This document shows positions 33,561-47,239 of a DNA stretch of 64,000 nucleotides, in pieces. The DNA is taken from positions 9,388,417 to 9,452,416 of the forward strand of contig NC_045149.1 of NCBI RefSeq assembly GCF_008831285.2, given 5' to 3'. The notes under the pieces were generated by a model. The model had not been told where the DNA came from, searched no databases, and was given only the letters and a program-made list of their open reading frames with translations. This DNA is from Nymphaea colorata. Lineage: Eukaryota; Streptophyta; Magnoliopsida; Nymphaeales; Nymphaeaceae. How positions within the stretch are numbered: the first letter of the stretch is position 1; each line of letters opens with the position of its first letter. The translations under genes were made by a program, and so were the position numbers.

Positions 33561-36500
33561 GTACATTACTGTGCCTAACCAACATTTTGCCTCTCTGAAA
33601 TAGACCTAAAGTCCATATTTCATGTATATGGCACATGTAAGTAAAGATCTGAGGATATATGAAAGTAGCAACAGTGATGCATGGAGTCTATTCATCATTC
33701 TTACAAAGTATGCTGATGCAAGCATGTATCACAATGAGGAAATGACTGCAAATCAAGTATGTGGATTCATACGACACTCAGAAAACAAATGCATAAGGGA
33801 AAGCATCCATTTCTCATAATCAACATATACATGTTTTATGATTGTATGATCCCAGGAAACAACCTCATGGATGTGTGTGTGATTTGTCTAATTCCTTCAT
33901 CCTGAGAATCATGTACAAAAGCTAGTACAAGTGCATGAAAAGTGCATCCAGAAAACAAAAAGAATGACAATAGAACAGTCAAAATAATAGGAAAAGTACA
34001 AAACATACCCTTGTTGTCGTCACTGGTGAAATACTGGCTGCTTTAAGGACTAAGAAGGTATAGAGAATGTCTATAATAGATTCAGCAGGGCCAAGCACTT
34101 CTCAAGTGTCACGTATAGAGGGCAAAATAAGGTTCACATTACTAGACAAGGAGGCCCAAGAAGGTAATTATCATCTGCAAACATAGCAAGTAAAGAATCC
34201 AGGGAAAGTTAATTCAGGTCAACCCAACAGAATCTTTCCTTTTCTGCTAAGCAGGTATAGACCAATATCTATCATATCAGCAACTAAAACTGATGAGTTT
34301 AACACTAAAGCCAGAAACATTAAAGGATTTCCATACATGTGTGCCCTGTAGGCAATGCAGGCATCCATTACAGTAACTAGCAAATCCATCCCTGATATAT
34401 GCACTTTTACGGCAGATTCATCCTTTTGAATCAACCATGATTGGCAACTTACCATGATCATGTACTTAATTAAATGGGTTTATGTCATTGAATGTACTTG
34501 TATGTCATTCCCTTGGCTCATTCTTTTCCTTTCTTTTTAAGGGTAAGCTTGCTATTTTATTGAAAGAAAGACAGGCTTATAAAGGATGTAAGCTCACAAA
34601 CTTTGGATGCTTAAACAAGATAAAAGGAAGGATATAAGTAATAGGTCAGTTAGGGACTTTTCAATTGCTCATAGGACAGGATGAACTAAGAAGGAAGCCC
34701 AAAAAAATGTCATGCCAAATAAAGACATTAAACTAGTCTAAAAGCTCTGGCAACACCAACCAAGAGAACAAAAGGGAAAGAATATTGCTGAAAGTAACTC
34801 ATGCAATACGATATAATTGAGTGTACTCTCATGCACAGTTTTTTAATATGTGATAATATACTAAAAGAAGGGGGACAACCTCCACATTTTTGTGAACAAG
34901 ATGAAAATCTAGGACAAACATATTCAAAGAATTCCAAGAATCTTTGTCAGTGGAGCACTAGCAATAAATCATTGGAAAGCACCATAATACATTGGTGGAC
35001 CGGCTAGATAGCACTGTTCGAACACAGGCTAATATAATCAATAAGAAAAACATGGTTAGTAGTACAGCAATGCTGGCTCGAATGCTGCTTACTCTATCGA
35101 AAGCTGGTTCATGCCCCCCTCTCAATTCCACATTGATCAGGCTCACCCCTCTCTTCGGTAGATAGTGAATATGTTACCGCCCATCCAGCAGTTGGGCACA
35201 TAGGGATGTGGGTAGAGGGAGCCTCAAAAAGCAACACAATAACAAGAATATTCAAATCTCAAACAGAACAGAATCTGCCTGTATCCACCATATTTAAGCA
35301 AATTTGACAAAATCATGTTCAATCAGGCCAAGTCAAAGGCCACAGGCTTTAACAAGGTTTAGTAACACCAGCACATTATGCAGCTTCAAGTCATTTAACG
35401 TCACAGCTACAAGTGTGATGCTTTGACTACCAAGCCACCAGTAATCCACTCTCACAATCGCCTCCAGTTGCCATTTTTTTTTTTTTATCAATTTATTAGA
35501 ATTTTAAGGTGCTTCTTCTCCACACTTAATTTGTTCTCCGTCTTGCTTAATGCCATATTTATTTGTAATGAAAGAATAGCGACGACATACAACTAGACAC
35601 ACCTCCACCACTAAAAGCAACTAACAAAGTACCTCCTAGTTCCTACCACCAACTTTTTATTGAGATCAAACATCTTTTCGAGAATCAACTTCACTGTATC
35701 AACCCGAATCAAGCACTGCCACCACAATGGCCTTATAGATTCAACACCCCATGCGAGCATCTATCATTAATTTTATCACCACCAGCACTACCAACGTAAC
35801 AGCCCCGAAAGCCCATCAAATAAACTGGTCCCACAACCGCCATCAAAGTAGCTAGTTTTTCGGCCTCAATCATGAACTTTCCATGAATCCGTATGTTCAT
35901 GCAAAAAGGTAGAAAGGAACACCATAAGAAATGCAAATGTTAACAGATAACTTAATGTTGACATATTCTACAGGAAGCAAGCCATTTGGTAGGCAAAAAA
36001 TATTTTTGTTTGGCTACAAGCGCATCTCCACATGAAAGACACTAACGTGTTCAAAGAGACACAGCAAAAAGATGGAATATAAAACTCACAGAGAAATTCT
36101 AACAGGCAAAATACATCAAAACTAAGTCATTTGTCAAAGAAGTCCGCTCATCTGAAGTTGGGTTTCGCGCATGCGAGAGATTTGAACGGAGGTATTACCC
36201 ATCAGCAAGAAAATCGCTGATGAAATTATTCATACTCCTGCAAAGCAGCTGCGCATAGTTGCAAGCCGATCAATGAAAACAAATGCTCAACAGCTCATAA
36301 CTGAGCTCAACAGTACTTTCATTTCAAGGAGTAGTACGCAACCATAAATAAGACCGAAATCACCGCCTATGCCAAACCAGCCGCGAACCAATCTTCCGAA
36401 TTGGCGAGAGAGAGAGATTTTGCTGCTCGTACTCCACCACGAGTGAGAAAAGGCCCGAAAGGCTACAACGAAATCTCCGTTCAAGAGAGGACCGAAATTT

Positions 36501-36660
36501 GTCTCGACCAAGTGGCTGCCCGCGAAGAGGCTTTGCCATTTGCCATGGAAGCAGGTCGGACTTGGGTACAGTAACTACAGTTCATGCCACATGGGATTCG
36601 ACATAGCTGATCTGATTTCTTGAGATATTGAGCTTGGAGTTCAAACTCGTACAAAGTTTC
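33561..36660. other. intergenic 3' of CSLA, no gene recognised
   Basis: No convincing exon on either strand. Around 34545-34760 the minus strand reads like a LINE 3' tail (TCTTTCTTTCAATAAAATAGC), so a reverse-oriented LINE end is possible. A poly(T) run lies near 35474-35487. Confidence 0.35.
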
Positions 36661-36662
36661 TG

Positions 36663-36687
36663 AAATCAAATCAAATCAAATCAAATT
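36663..36687. repeat. (AAATC)n short tandem repeat
   Basis: Five near-perfect AAATC units. Confidence 0.8.
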
Positions 36688-38800
36688 TGATACTAACTAG
36701 CTTTAGGGTCTGGCTTTTGCACTTGAACTGACCCATTGGCATCAATCACTTGCTATAATATAAAATCTTTTACTTTAGGATAACATCTTAACCAGATTCC
36801 CTCAAAACTAATTACAGTGCATCCGAATGAATCCAAAATTTCTAAAATGATACGGAGAAGCTAAACATTTAAAAAGCGATTCAAATAGACCCAGCAGGTC
36901 AAAACATTTTGAGATGATTGTAAAGGATCCAAACATTTCAAAGTTATCCTAATGGATGCAAGCATGCCCAAGCATTTTTAAAGCGATCCAAATGAATCAA
37001 GCAGGTCCAAACCTTTCATTACCATCCATATAGAGGCTAACTCTTTCAAAACAACCTAAGGAAGTCCAAATCAAACCAACTTCTCCAAAATGATCCAAAA
37101 GGGTCCATCTTATGATAACGGCCCAAAGGGACAACAGTCAATCCAAATCTTCAGAAAATGTAACCAAAAGGTCTATAACACAGTTCGTTGCCTAAGTAAT
37201 TGAGCCAATTTATTTCTCTGAATGCTATGGAGCAAAATAACCAAAGCTTAATTAATAGGTTTTGGAAGTAAATGTTTAAGTTCTTTATAGAATATCAAAC
37301 TGCTAAAATGATCAATATATTCATGCATAGTTTATGGTCTTTTGATTACCTCAGAGCTAAAATTAGAAGCGATCTAAGATCTTAGAATCTTAAATTCTAA
37401 GCTTTCAGATCCTTGATTTCTAACAAATATCTGAAATCATCTCTCTAAGTTGTATGGATTGTATTGTGAAGTTGTGATACCGAATTTCAAGTCAGACCCC
37501 CTTCCCCTTTTAATTTGAGACATGTTCATTTGAAACATATTATAACTTTAAATTTATAGTTCCCAAATCCACAGTTTAGTAGAACAATGGATTTAAGGTG
37601 GGTCAGGCATAAAATCAAACCTTCAAAACTAAGATATGGGCAATCAAACATTCTTTTACTGCAAAAGCAGAGCAAAACAGAGAATGTAGTTTCAATTGTC
37701 AGTTTTAGTTTTCTTAAATATTATAAAACCAATAAAACCGCGTACATTTCCAAATACTATCAACATTCACTTAAATCTATTCTTCCTATGGTGATTATCT
37801 ATCCATATATAGCCAAATTCCTAATTACTTATGATATTCAATAATGCAGAGACACTATTGGTTGCATTATTGGGCTGATTCATCATATTGTAGCGAAAAT
37901 GCAGCAACATTATTGATTATGTCATTATGTTCTAGATTACAAATTTGATGTCCATCATAACAAAAAATTGTGTTACAAGTTCGACTAAAAAGTGACGTTG
38001 CCCAGCATTGCAAATATTCTTTTCTTTTAAATAATTTTTCACACGATGAGAGATCCAGTATACATTAAATTACCTATTATGGTAAGCTAATGCATTGATG
38101 AACCGACTCTACATTGATGAACTATACATAGAACAATATCTCAATGGAAAAGACACATTGATAACCTGCTACGTAGGCAACTAAAAAAACCTACCGTACA
38201 TTGATGGGAAGAAGCACATTAATATACAAGCATTTTATACATTGGTTAATAACACATTAAAAAAAGAAAGCACAGAAACTAAATTGACATTATTGTTCAT
38301 GTGAAAAATATAACGAAAGATTAGCTTTAGACCTAGACATTATCTGATACATAAATAGGCCAAATGATTTAAAAAATAGAGATGAGCGAACCAATTTTTA
38401 TTGTTATATGCCAAGATCAACACCATTTTAGCATGCATAAGTGTAGTAGGTGTATTAGCAATAGAAGTATTAGGCATAAATGGGAATAAATGTCTTAGTC
38501 AGTTAGATATCACCATCTCTGTTGATGAACTCCAATAGTGGTCTAAGCACACATTCCATCACAAATACCTCATTATTATTAATACTTTCATTTAGTTCAT
38601 TTCATCAAATATCATTAAGAGAACCTTTGACTGTCTTTATGAAAATTTGTCAATCTTGTCCATCAAGAACCTAAAATACTTGTTCCACTTGATTAGCTAA
38701 CTTAAATTGTTCATCTATCATGCATTGGTATTTTGTCTTGGCAAGAGTGAACTTATATGCATCAACTTTATTGCCTTTATATTGTACACTCAAAACATTT
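36688..38800. other. intergenic, degenerate low-order repeats
   Basis: Between 36820 and 37160, phrases such as GATCCAAATGAATC, CAGGTCCAAAC and TTTCAAA recur every 50-60 bp in diverged form. Around 38090-38220, ACATTGATGAAC/CACATTGATAAC phrases recur. No coding region is recognised. Confidence 0.35.
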
Positions 38801-38809
38801 AACCATTAA

Positions 38810-39211
38810 AATTTTAGTTTTAATTAAGTTTAATAATATATATGATGACTCTATTAAGGATATTTGTAGCACCGATCACAACATCATCAAATTAGCTCAC
38901 AATAAGCTTGAAGATAAACCAAACATGCCAAATGAAGTTATCATAGCTGAAGAGGGTGACAATGAAACTACAAAAATTTGATCACAAATGAAAGGTTGAG
39001 ACTTTACCCAACACACTTACGTTATATTTTTGCAAATCAACTAGATCCACATCCTAAGGGAAAGGATCTACACATATTGTAAAATATAAGTTACAAGATA
39101 AAGGGACCTCTTCTCTCATGAAAACATGAAAAGAGAATGGATATAAATTTCTCAAGTCAAACTATAGTTAATCTCTTTATGCTTGTGATGACGTTGCTTT
39201 TATAAGTCTAA
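38810..39211 (+). repeat. 5' LTR of the copia element
   Basis: The part from about 38851 to 39140 matches 43131-43405 (shared AATCACAACATC-type start, GATATTGTAAAATATAA and CTCATGAAAA). It ends just before the primer-binding-site-like TGGTATTTGAGC. The outer border is approximate because similarity fades. Confidence 0.65.
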
Positions 39212-42200
39212 TATGGTATTTGAGCTTTCATGAATCATGTCTGGGACATCCAACAACAACTCTTTATGATAGTCTACATCAATGTGCCCATTTCTTTCAT
39301 TTGTTCTTCATCGCGATGTCACACAATTCAGCAACCGAAGCGATCAACAATTTAGGTGCTATTATTGTTGCTCCAACCAAATTATAGTATTTTTTTAAAC
39401 ATTAAACTTGCCATAGACTATTTATTATGGCAGTAGTAATTTATATTGTTGCTTAAAAGTTATAATTTGATAAGGTTTATTAACAGGTGCAATCTTATCA
39501 TGCTATGTTTTTTCTTGTAAAAGTAGATAAGGAAACTTGAACAAACGCTCCTTATGAAAAATGGACATGGATGGATCAACTTCTCCTTAGTTGCATCATA
39601 TCCACCTTGACCAAAAGTCCATAATCAAGTCACATGTATGCAAATACGATTTGTTGTCTGGTATGCTCTTAAAAATATGTATGCAGCAAAATCTTAAGTT
39701 AAAATCCAACAATTAAAATCTTATTTCATTTTATTTCTCCAAGAATAAACAATGCTCACCAACTTGCATTAGCCTCTAAAGTTGTTAAGGATGAAGACTT
39801 AGTTGTTCAAATCATCAATGGTCTTCCCATAGTTGAATATAGAGGCATTAAAACTGTGTTGAACATTATACTAGGCCATGTTAGACTTGAAGAGTCAATG
39901 GAATGTTACTTATCTATGAAACCAGACTACACAAACATCAAAGTAGTAGTATCGATTTTCCTTTGCTAATCTGACATAAAGAGATACCAATACCAATGCC
40001 AAAGTCAATAAGAAATAAACATGTTCAATAAAGGGAAATCATCAAATCAATGTAATGCAAATTTGCCTTACAACTCCATACTTCAAGTGGAACTGGTGTT
40101 TGTTTTGCTTGTGGCAGCTATAAACATGTTGCTGCTCACTATTGCACCACCTATCAAGTTCGTAGAAAGCAAGAACATCGTGAACTCAAGTGTTATGCAT
40201 ATGTTTTTGAAAAATAATTGATTACTCCTGAAGTCTACAATAGTGAGATCAATATGCCTAATGTTAACAACAATGAGTGAGTGGCATTCGGATTCCAGTG
40301 ATATTCACTATATCATTCATACTTTTAATAGCTTGCAGTTTCGCACATCATGCCATAGAGACAATCAAGTGAAGGTTAGAAATGGGATAGGTTTGCACAT
40401 AGCCTCTTTCAGCAACTTAAATTTTCATTCTTTGAAATTTTAAAAGTTGTTATGCTGAAGACTTTTATGTCCATAAGATTAATTATATGTCTTGTTGTTC
40501 AAAAGTTTACTTATGAAAGTGACTTTTATTTTGTGTTTTATCCTAATCATTTTATGCAAAGACTTCTGTAAGAACAATGTAAGACTGGTCTTTACAAAGT
40601 TTAGCTCAATAAAAGGGCACACCATTTTCCAACCTTAACAAGAAGTCTTCCATATAATAGTGCCACATATGATGAGGACTTCTGGGTTTTACTATGGTTT
40701 ATATAGTTAGAAAGTATAGTTTATAGTTTTTATTAATAAGTTGCCACCGATTTGCCACATTTATGCAAAGCATGTCATAGAGGAAATTTCATGTTTTACC
40801 TTTTCCATCCACATAGATGTATGAGACGCATGAACCATTAGTCCTATTCATGATGATGTTTAGAGACTACACTCTATGTTGTTTTTGAATAAATAGTATT
40901 ACTAAGTTGCTTTTATTGATATTTTTTGCGATTTATAGATTTTTATACTCAAATAAAAATCTAATGCCTTTTTTTTTCAAAACTTTTTAAAAGTCGGTTG
41001 AAACCAAATAAAAAGATTGTTCTTTTCAAAATGTTAGAAGATGTGAATATTGATCTTTTTATAGGTATCTTAAAGAGAATAGCTTTGAGCCTCATATTTT
41101 ATGTCTTAACACCCATGAATATAATGGACAAGTAGAAAAAAGACATATGCATCTAGTTAAAACAAGTCTCACTCTTTTTGCCTAAGCCAACCTTACATAA
41201 AAAAATTTGAAATTTTGTCTTTAACCATAAACTATTTGATAAATTAGCTATCTACACCCACACTAAAATGTAGCCACCTTTTTAGATCTTATTTGCTAAA
41301 ACACATGATTATAAATTTTTATGAGTTTTTTATCGTACTTGTTTCTCATGATTTCACTCATATAATTCTCATAAAATTGAGTTTCAAGGCAAAAAATATT
41401 TACTTTTGGATATAGTAACCAACACAAGGGTATCGTGCTTTCATATGCAAACCCGCAAGCTCCTTGTAGGCAGTCATGTTGTGTTTAATGAAGATAATTT
41501 TCTATATTCTCTCGTATCTTCCTCCTCTTGTGCTCCTCAACGCAATCCTTGTTCTTTTGTCATTTCATTGCCTCTTATAGTTGGCATGAGCACACCTATC
41601 TTAAATTCTACATTTATATCTATTACCACGACCAATCTAGAACATATTTTGACTATGAGTTAACCTTTATCTCTTCTTTTGTCTCCACCTCTTTCTCATA
41701 CATCTCCATTTTCCTTGGTCTCTCTTCCTATTGATGCCACTTTAGAACCTCCCTTCAATATTGATATGCTAGCATCAGTTCATCACATGGTTATGTGGTC
41801 TTAAACTAGTTCTCTCAAGCCAAAAACATTTACCACTCCCTGTCACCCATTACCCCTTGTACTCATCGCTAGGCTTTCACCAGAACAAAAAGTTTCACTC
41901 AAGCACAAAAATCCCCTCACCAATGCTAGCTTATACAAGATGAAATTAATTTTCTTGTTTGACATGCACTTGGAATCTACTATCTCCATCACCCTATTGT
42001 AGTTTGGTTACAAATAAATGGGTATTCAAAATCAAATGAAAGGCAGATGGTTCTCTTGAGCACTGTAAAACCTATTTGGTCATTCAAGGATATATGCAAG
42101 AAGCTGAGATTGATTATTTTGATACATTTTGTCTTTTTATAAAGTCAATCACTATTCAAACAATTTTGAATAGTGAATTGATTCGTCATTGGCTTGTCTA

Positions 42201-43096
42201 GTAGTTTAATGTTCACGATATCTTTCCTTATAGTCAGCTGCATGAAAATGTTTGAATGGTCCAGTCTCAAGGTTTTGTTGACTATCAATTTCTTCACCAT
42301 GTGTATGAGGTCCCTCATGCATGGTTTCAGTGTTTTACCATTGTAGTACATGTTAGATCTAATGCAACAAACTAACTTGTTTGAGGCAAAACCAGTTCCT
42401 ACACTTATGGTGGCTTCAAAGCATGTCTCCATGACTAATGGCACTTCTCCTACTGGTCCCACTCAGCATAAGTTCTTGACACTCTTCATTATTTGACTCA
42501 TACACCCAGGTCGAGCTTCTGTTGTTAACAAATTATATAAATTCATGCATTGGCCTACATATATTCATTGAACTATAGCCAAGTGTGTTCTATATTCCAT
42601 CAGGCACACAGTCACACGTGGCCTTTTATTGCATCTTGCTTGCTCTTTTATTCTCACTAGTTTTTGAGTGATGATTGGGTGCATGATCACAATGATAGAA
42701 AAGTCTGCCAATGGGTTTGCTATATTTCTTGGTCCCTCACTTGTGTTATGGTATGCTAAAAAGCATGCCACTATTGCTTAGTCCAATATGGAGGATAAAC
42801 ATCATGTACTAGCAAATATAGGTGCTAAAATTATCATGCTCACTCATCTCCTTTGGAAAATTCAGTTTTCTACCTTCGCTCTTCCCTATCTCATATGAAA
42901 CAACAATGGAGCCACATACTTGACTGTCTACCTTGTGTTCTACAATCACACTATAGACATCAAAAATTGATGTATGTTTTGTTCAGGAGCATAATGCTAA
43001 GAAGTGGTTGGTGACTGGTTATCATTTTGCTCAACACTAAGTGGCAAACACCTTGATGAAACAACTATCTACAACTCAGTTTAACCTACAAGCTTA

Positions 43097-43480
43097 GTGT
43101 TGTTGACACATTATTGAGCTTCAATGTGCTGTTAAGGAAATCCTTAGCACCAATCACAACATCTCCAAGGCAACTCATAATAAACCTAAAGTTAATCCAA
43201 ATCTATCAAATGTAGTCACGATAGCTGGTGTCCATCACAATGAAACCATAAGATTTCATCACAAAAGAAAGGGTGAAACTTTTCCCTATGCACTTACCGT
43301 GCTGTAAATCAAGTTCATATTCCAAGGGAAAGGGTCTACAGATATTGTAAAATATAAATTTCTAGACAAAGGAACCTATTCGCTCATGAAAATGTGAAGA
43401 AAGTATGAAATAGTGGCTATGAATATCAAATATTTAAGCTTTGACAATACTGAACATCTATAGACCATGCTCCAATCTAT
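43097..43480 (+). repeat. 3' LTR of the copia element
   Basis: It follows the end of the RNase H-like frame (VANTLMKQLSTTQF) and starts with TGTTGTTGACAC, a typical TGTTG LTR start. It is homologous to the left repeat at 38851-39140. Many differences between the two repeats indicate an old insertion. The right border is approximate. Confidence 0.65.
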
Positions 43481-44066
43481 TCAAATGGAAAAAATAATTA
43501 ATATAGATTTGCTGTTAAGATATCTTCATTTTTTTACCTTTAAGATATCTTAATTTTTTTACCTAAAGTGGTGTCAATAGAAAATGTTGATAGTTGCACA
43601 ACCAATGAGTCACTATTAACTTTTTGTATAAATCGTCTATCAAATAAATTCTGTATAGTCTAAAACTCTTGATAAAAGCCATCTGCAGTCATGATGTTAT
43701 AATTCAAGCTTAAGACTGTCAATTTGATATGATTATGTAACGTTGGTGTCAATGATCTATAGTATGTGCCAAAGTGTCTGGCTTATACATTTCTAGTCCC
43801 ATTTTACGATTCGATTGAGATCTATATTTATTTAAATACTCAATCACAGGTTTCTTGAGGTCTAATCTCTACTTCTTCATTCCTGCTATGGTCTGAATTG
43901 TCCAATAGGGCTTCTAGTTTATGCATTTCAAATTACATTTTCCTAATTTGTATCACACCTATCTAAGTTATGAATACCTGTTTGCATTAGTTTAACCAGC
44001 TGTACTTGTAGTTGCCTTCTCAAAAATCTTAGACTCCAAGGTGCTTTTGGTTTCACAAGAGGAACA
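43481..44066. other. intergenic, no gene recognised
   Basis: AT-rich; includes a short duplicated phrase AAGATATCTTNATTTTTTTACC (two copies near 43516-43565). Nothing coding. Confidence 0.35.
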
Positions 44067-44215
44067 TGCATGATGGAGATATGATCCCATGACCAGCTGA
44101 CTACTAGCCAGGCAAACCGACATAGAAATATGAGCCCTGCCCATAACTAGCTGTCTACTAGTTGGGAAACCATTATGGAGACATGAGCCCATAACCATCT
44201 GTATACTAGCCAATA
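44067..44215. repeat. three-copy degenerate minisatellite (about 50 bp)
   Basis: Three successive diverged units share ATGGAGAYATGA, CCCATRACCA and CTGNNTACTAG in the same order. Confidence 0.65.
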
Positions 44216-45610
44216 CCCCTTGGATCTTGGGCTAATTGAATCTCAGCTGAAGGAGATGTGACTTGTGAGTTCCTACTAAGTCATGATGGATCACATCCTT
44301 ATGAGCCATGTTAGTGCTTTGGTATGTGTAGTATATGCAACAAATAAACAAATTGGAGAAGGCTGCCTCAGTTCTTTTTTATTTGCAAGAACCATGTCAT
44401 TGGCACTTGTCTGTCAAAAATAAAAATCATTTATTGCCAATAAAGAGATTGCACAATATCTTGTCTGTCGCTGCCTTGCCTTTACAAGCATGTTTTCAGA
44501 GGTATGCATGATATCTATAGTCATTGAGCTGACATTTGCTTAGCTGGAGAAGCTATTGATAAACTATTTTTCCGTTATTGTTTTGATTCTCAAGATATTG
44601 TAACATGGCGCCAGCTGACATGAGTTTTTTTGCTTCTTTTGTAAGGCAAATAAAAGTATTTTTTTATATTTTAAGCGCGCAACCGAAATAAATAAAAAAC
44701 AGAGCTTTGGTTGTCCAAATTGGTCTGAGGTGACTTGTGCAAATAGATGATAATTTTTTGCAGCTTCTTTCAAGTTACCTTGTCAACCATGTGAAGGCCA
44801 TGAATGCCTTTAGTCCTTGGGCTGCCCTATCCAAGTTGCTCCTTGAGTTGGACACATCTAAATCATGATCCAGGCAGCTCCAAACAGGATACAATAAATA
44901 TTTGCTTAGTACTTCTCTGAAACTCTAAACTATTTTTCTTTTATTTTCCTGCACATTTCTTGTTGTTTTTCAGCTAAACGAACAGTACTTGTCTTCTTTG
45001 CTTTTTATTGGAACTTGTTTCGACTCATTATACTTGCACTGGTTTGAACCATTGTCACAGAAAACTAGAATTTTTCACACAAAAAAAAACCCTGTTTTCT
45101 ATGTTACAGAGGTAAAGCCGAAACAAACTTGTCATTTTGAAAAAGATGCCAAAACAAAAGAAATGCTAGAAAATGTGAAAAAAATGCATTTTTTTCATTT
45201 TTCATTTCTACGTTTCATTTTTGTAGTTGTGGCATGTTATTTTAGGATTTTGGCCTTTTTTAAAAAAAATTAAAACCCACCTAGTGTTTCTCAAGATATT
45301 ATACTCGAGAAAAATATCATAGTTTAAAACCCGAAACTAATATGTGTAACAATGGTTACATCACATGGGCTTTCTCTTTGGCTCATAACTTTACCGTGCT
45401 TAATTGCCGTACCGTCAGTTAGTAAACCATATTCCCATCTTCAAAATTGGTGCACAACGCGATCCTTTGTTTGGTAGAGAGAGAGAGAGATTATTAGGGT
45501 TGTCAAAGTAGAGAGGAGCCAAAGGGAGCACCAAAACACTTCGACATAAATAAACGTACATAGCCATTTATTTCCTTTGAGCTAGAAATATACATACTTA
45601 TGCACCCCCC

Positions 45611-45613
<3 letters not shown>
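44216..45613. other. intergenic, no gene recognised
   Basis: AT-rich DNA with only short frames. A (GA) tract lies at 45477-45490. The 94-codon frame at 44989-45273 is low-complexity (Phe/Lys-rich) and not called as a gene. Confidence 0.4.

Positions 45614-45655
<42 letters not shown>
45614..45655. repeat. (TA)21 microsatellite
   Basis: Uninterrupted TA repeat preceded by a run of C. Frames read through it on the minus strand are artefacts of the repeat. Confidence 0.9.
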
Positions 45656-45658
<3 letters not shown>

Positions 45659-46146
45659 GCCTTCTGCTTGAACTTGACTGTTCAATCAAGAGAGCACATG
45701 AGGTTAGGTATATAAACGTCAGCCAGATGTGTTTTAAGGAATAAAATATCAAAAGCTGGTGGCCTAACAATAGACGTCCGACGTAGGCGAGCATTTTGGT
45801 AATGGTTAGATCGGTTCCACTTGAAGCATGTATGACGCGTAACTTTGTCAAAAGCGTTTAGAGAACTACAGTTGTGCATTCAACCTTTTTGCTTAATATA
45901 ATCTGAACTGAGCAGAGAGAACACGAGATTAGGTTGATTTGACGAGATACATATATATATGATCAAGTCTAGGAGAAGATGTTAACCTCCAAAAATATTC
46001 AATAATTAACTACTATTTTATTTTTGTGGTGAGTGGGAAAGAATCTCATTGTCTAAGTGAAAGCCGAAGCCTCTCCTCTTCTCCCTATCTCTCCAAAGTT
46101 TAGGGCTACTTTTGGTGTTTTCGGGTGATGCTCATACTATACTTCG

Positions 46147-46295
46147 TTATACTTCAACTTGCATATCGATATCCCTGTTTTGTTATACTTCAACTTGCAT
46201 ATCGATATCCCTGTTTTGTTATACTTCAACTTGCATATCGATATCTCTGTTTTGTTATACTTCGTTATACTTCAACTTGCGGTATTCCTGTTTTG
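46147..46295 (+). repeat. 36-bp minisatellite
   Basis: Units starting TTATACTTCAACTTGCATAT occur at 46147, 46183 and 46219, each 36 bp long and ending CTGTTTTG, followed by a partial and altered fourth unit. The first two are identical; the third has one change (CCCTG to CTCTG). Because 36 is a multiple of 3, an open frame of 12-residue repeats appears, but there is no gene context. Confidence 0.9.
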
Positions 46296-46339
46296 TAATA
46301 CATAAAGTTGACATCATGATAATTCGAAATGGAGACTGA

Positions 46340-47231
46340 CTGTTTATTAGCCCCACTTCGACTATTGTGCCAACTTCCTCAAGGATTAACTATTTTTATT
46401 TATTAAGTACTTGATAAACATCATGATCAGCTATATCTGATCCACCTTTTAAATGATCTCAGGTGCCGATCATATGTATGGCTCTTGACAGGACGAAGTT
46501 TTTGAGTGACCAAATTATAATAGCTAGGTGCTTCTGAACTTGGAAAGCTCCAAAAAGTATGTTCATGGTGAGAAAAATACAATCTATTATATGGAATGGA
46601 CAATATCGTCGACAGGGATATAAACAGGTGGGACATGGCTTTTGGGATTTTAGAATTTTTAGCTGAACCAGATTCAACCAACCCCTCAACCATTTATATG
46701 TGCAAGTCTAGATTTGATGAAATTATCAAACACGCCTTGTTTGAACTTTGAATTCAGTTGACGGATTTTCCAGACCACATATTTAGGGACTACCTCTCTC
46801 CGGAAGGTAATTCCGAACAAAATTACGTGGCCATGAATGAATGACAGCCTAAAAGTGCATATGATCGTAGCCCTATTGCGGTAAATTCTGGTCAGCTGCG
46901 TTGGAACAAATGATGGAACGAGGACGTATCCACTTTGACATCATTAATCTTAGGTGTCAGAGCTCATCAGTTCATTAAAGAAGCAGCAGCGTACGCATGA
47001 TTTCTTAGGCCCAGCGACCAATTAATGGCTCAGGTCAGGTCAGGTTTTGATCGCAGGTGGAATCAACCGATGCAGTTCCTGCAAGCCTACTGGCCGGTTC
47101 GAATTTATTTATTCGCCGCACACAAAGCCACAGCTGACACAGTGAGGCTTATTCTAGCCCTAGTTAACTTCACATTAGGGTTTCGGGCCATATATGATCA
47201 ATCCTGACAATTTCTTTAAAAAAAAAAAGAG
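46340..47231. other. intergenic, no gene recognised
   Basis: Short frames on both strands without motifs. Nothing supported. Confidence 0.4.
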
Positions 47232-47239
47232 CACAAAAC

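Larger units (their letters stand above)
38810..43480 (+). mobile_element. decayed full-length Ty1/copia LTR retrotransposon
   Basis: The coding order reads 5' to 3' as gag, integrase, reverse transcriptase, RNase H, which is copia order. Gag: VWYALKNMYAAKS near 39655-39700, KDEDLVVQIINGLP near 39785-39830, and a zinc knuckle CFAC..YKH....YC near 40095-40140 with one residue too many before the last Cys. Integrase: HEYNGQVEKRHMHLVKTSL near 41110-41175 and, after it, DIVTNTRVSCFH near 41405. Reverse transcriptase: NKWVFKIK near 42015-42040. RNase H: NDRKSANGF near 42690-42720, SNMEDKHHVLA near 42780-42815. TGGTATTTGAGC at 39214-39225 looks like a mutated tRNA-Met primer-binding site. Stops and frameshifts interrupt every domain, so it is inactive. 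Flanking direct repeats are listed separately. Confidence 0.85.

Noticed and set aside
45503-45851. Minus-strand frames with YIYIYI
   Set aside because: Same artefact of the (TA)21 tract at 45614-45655.
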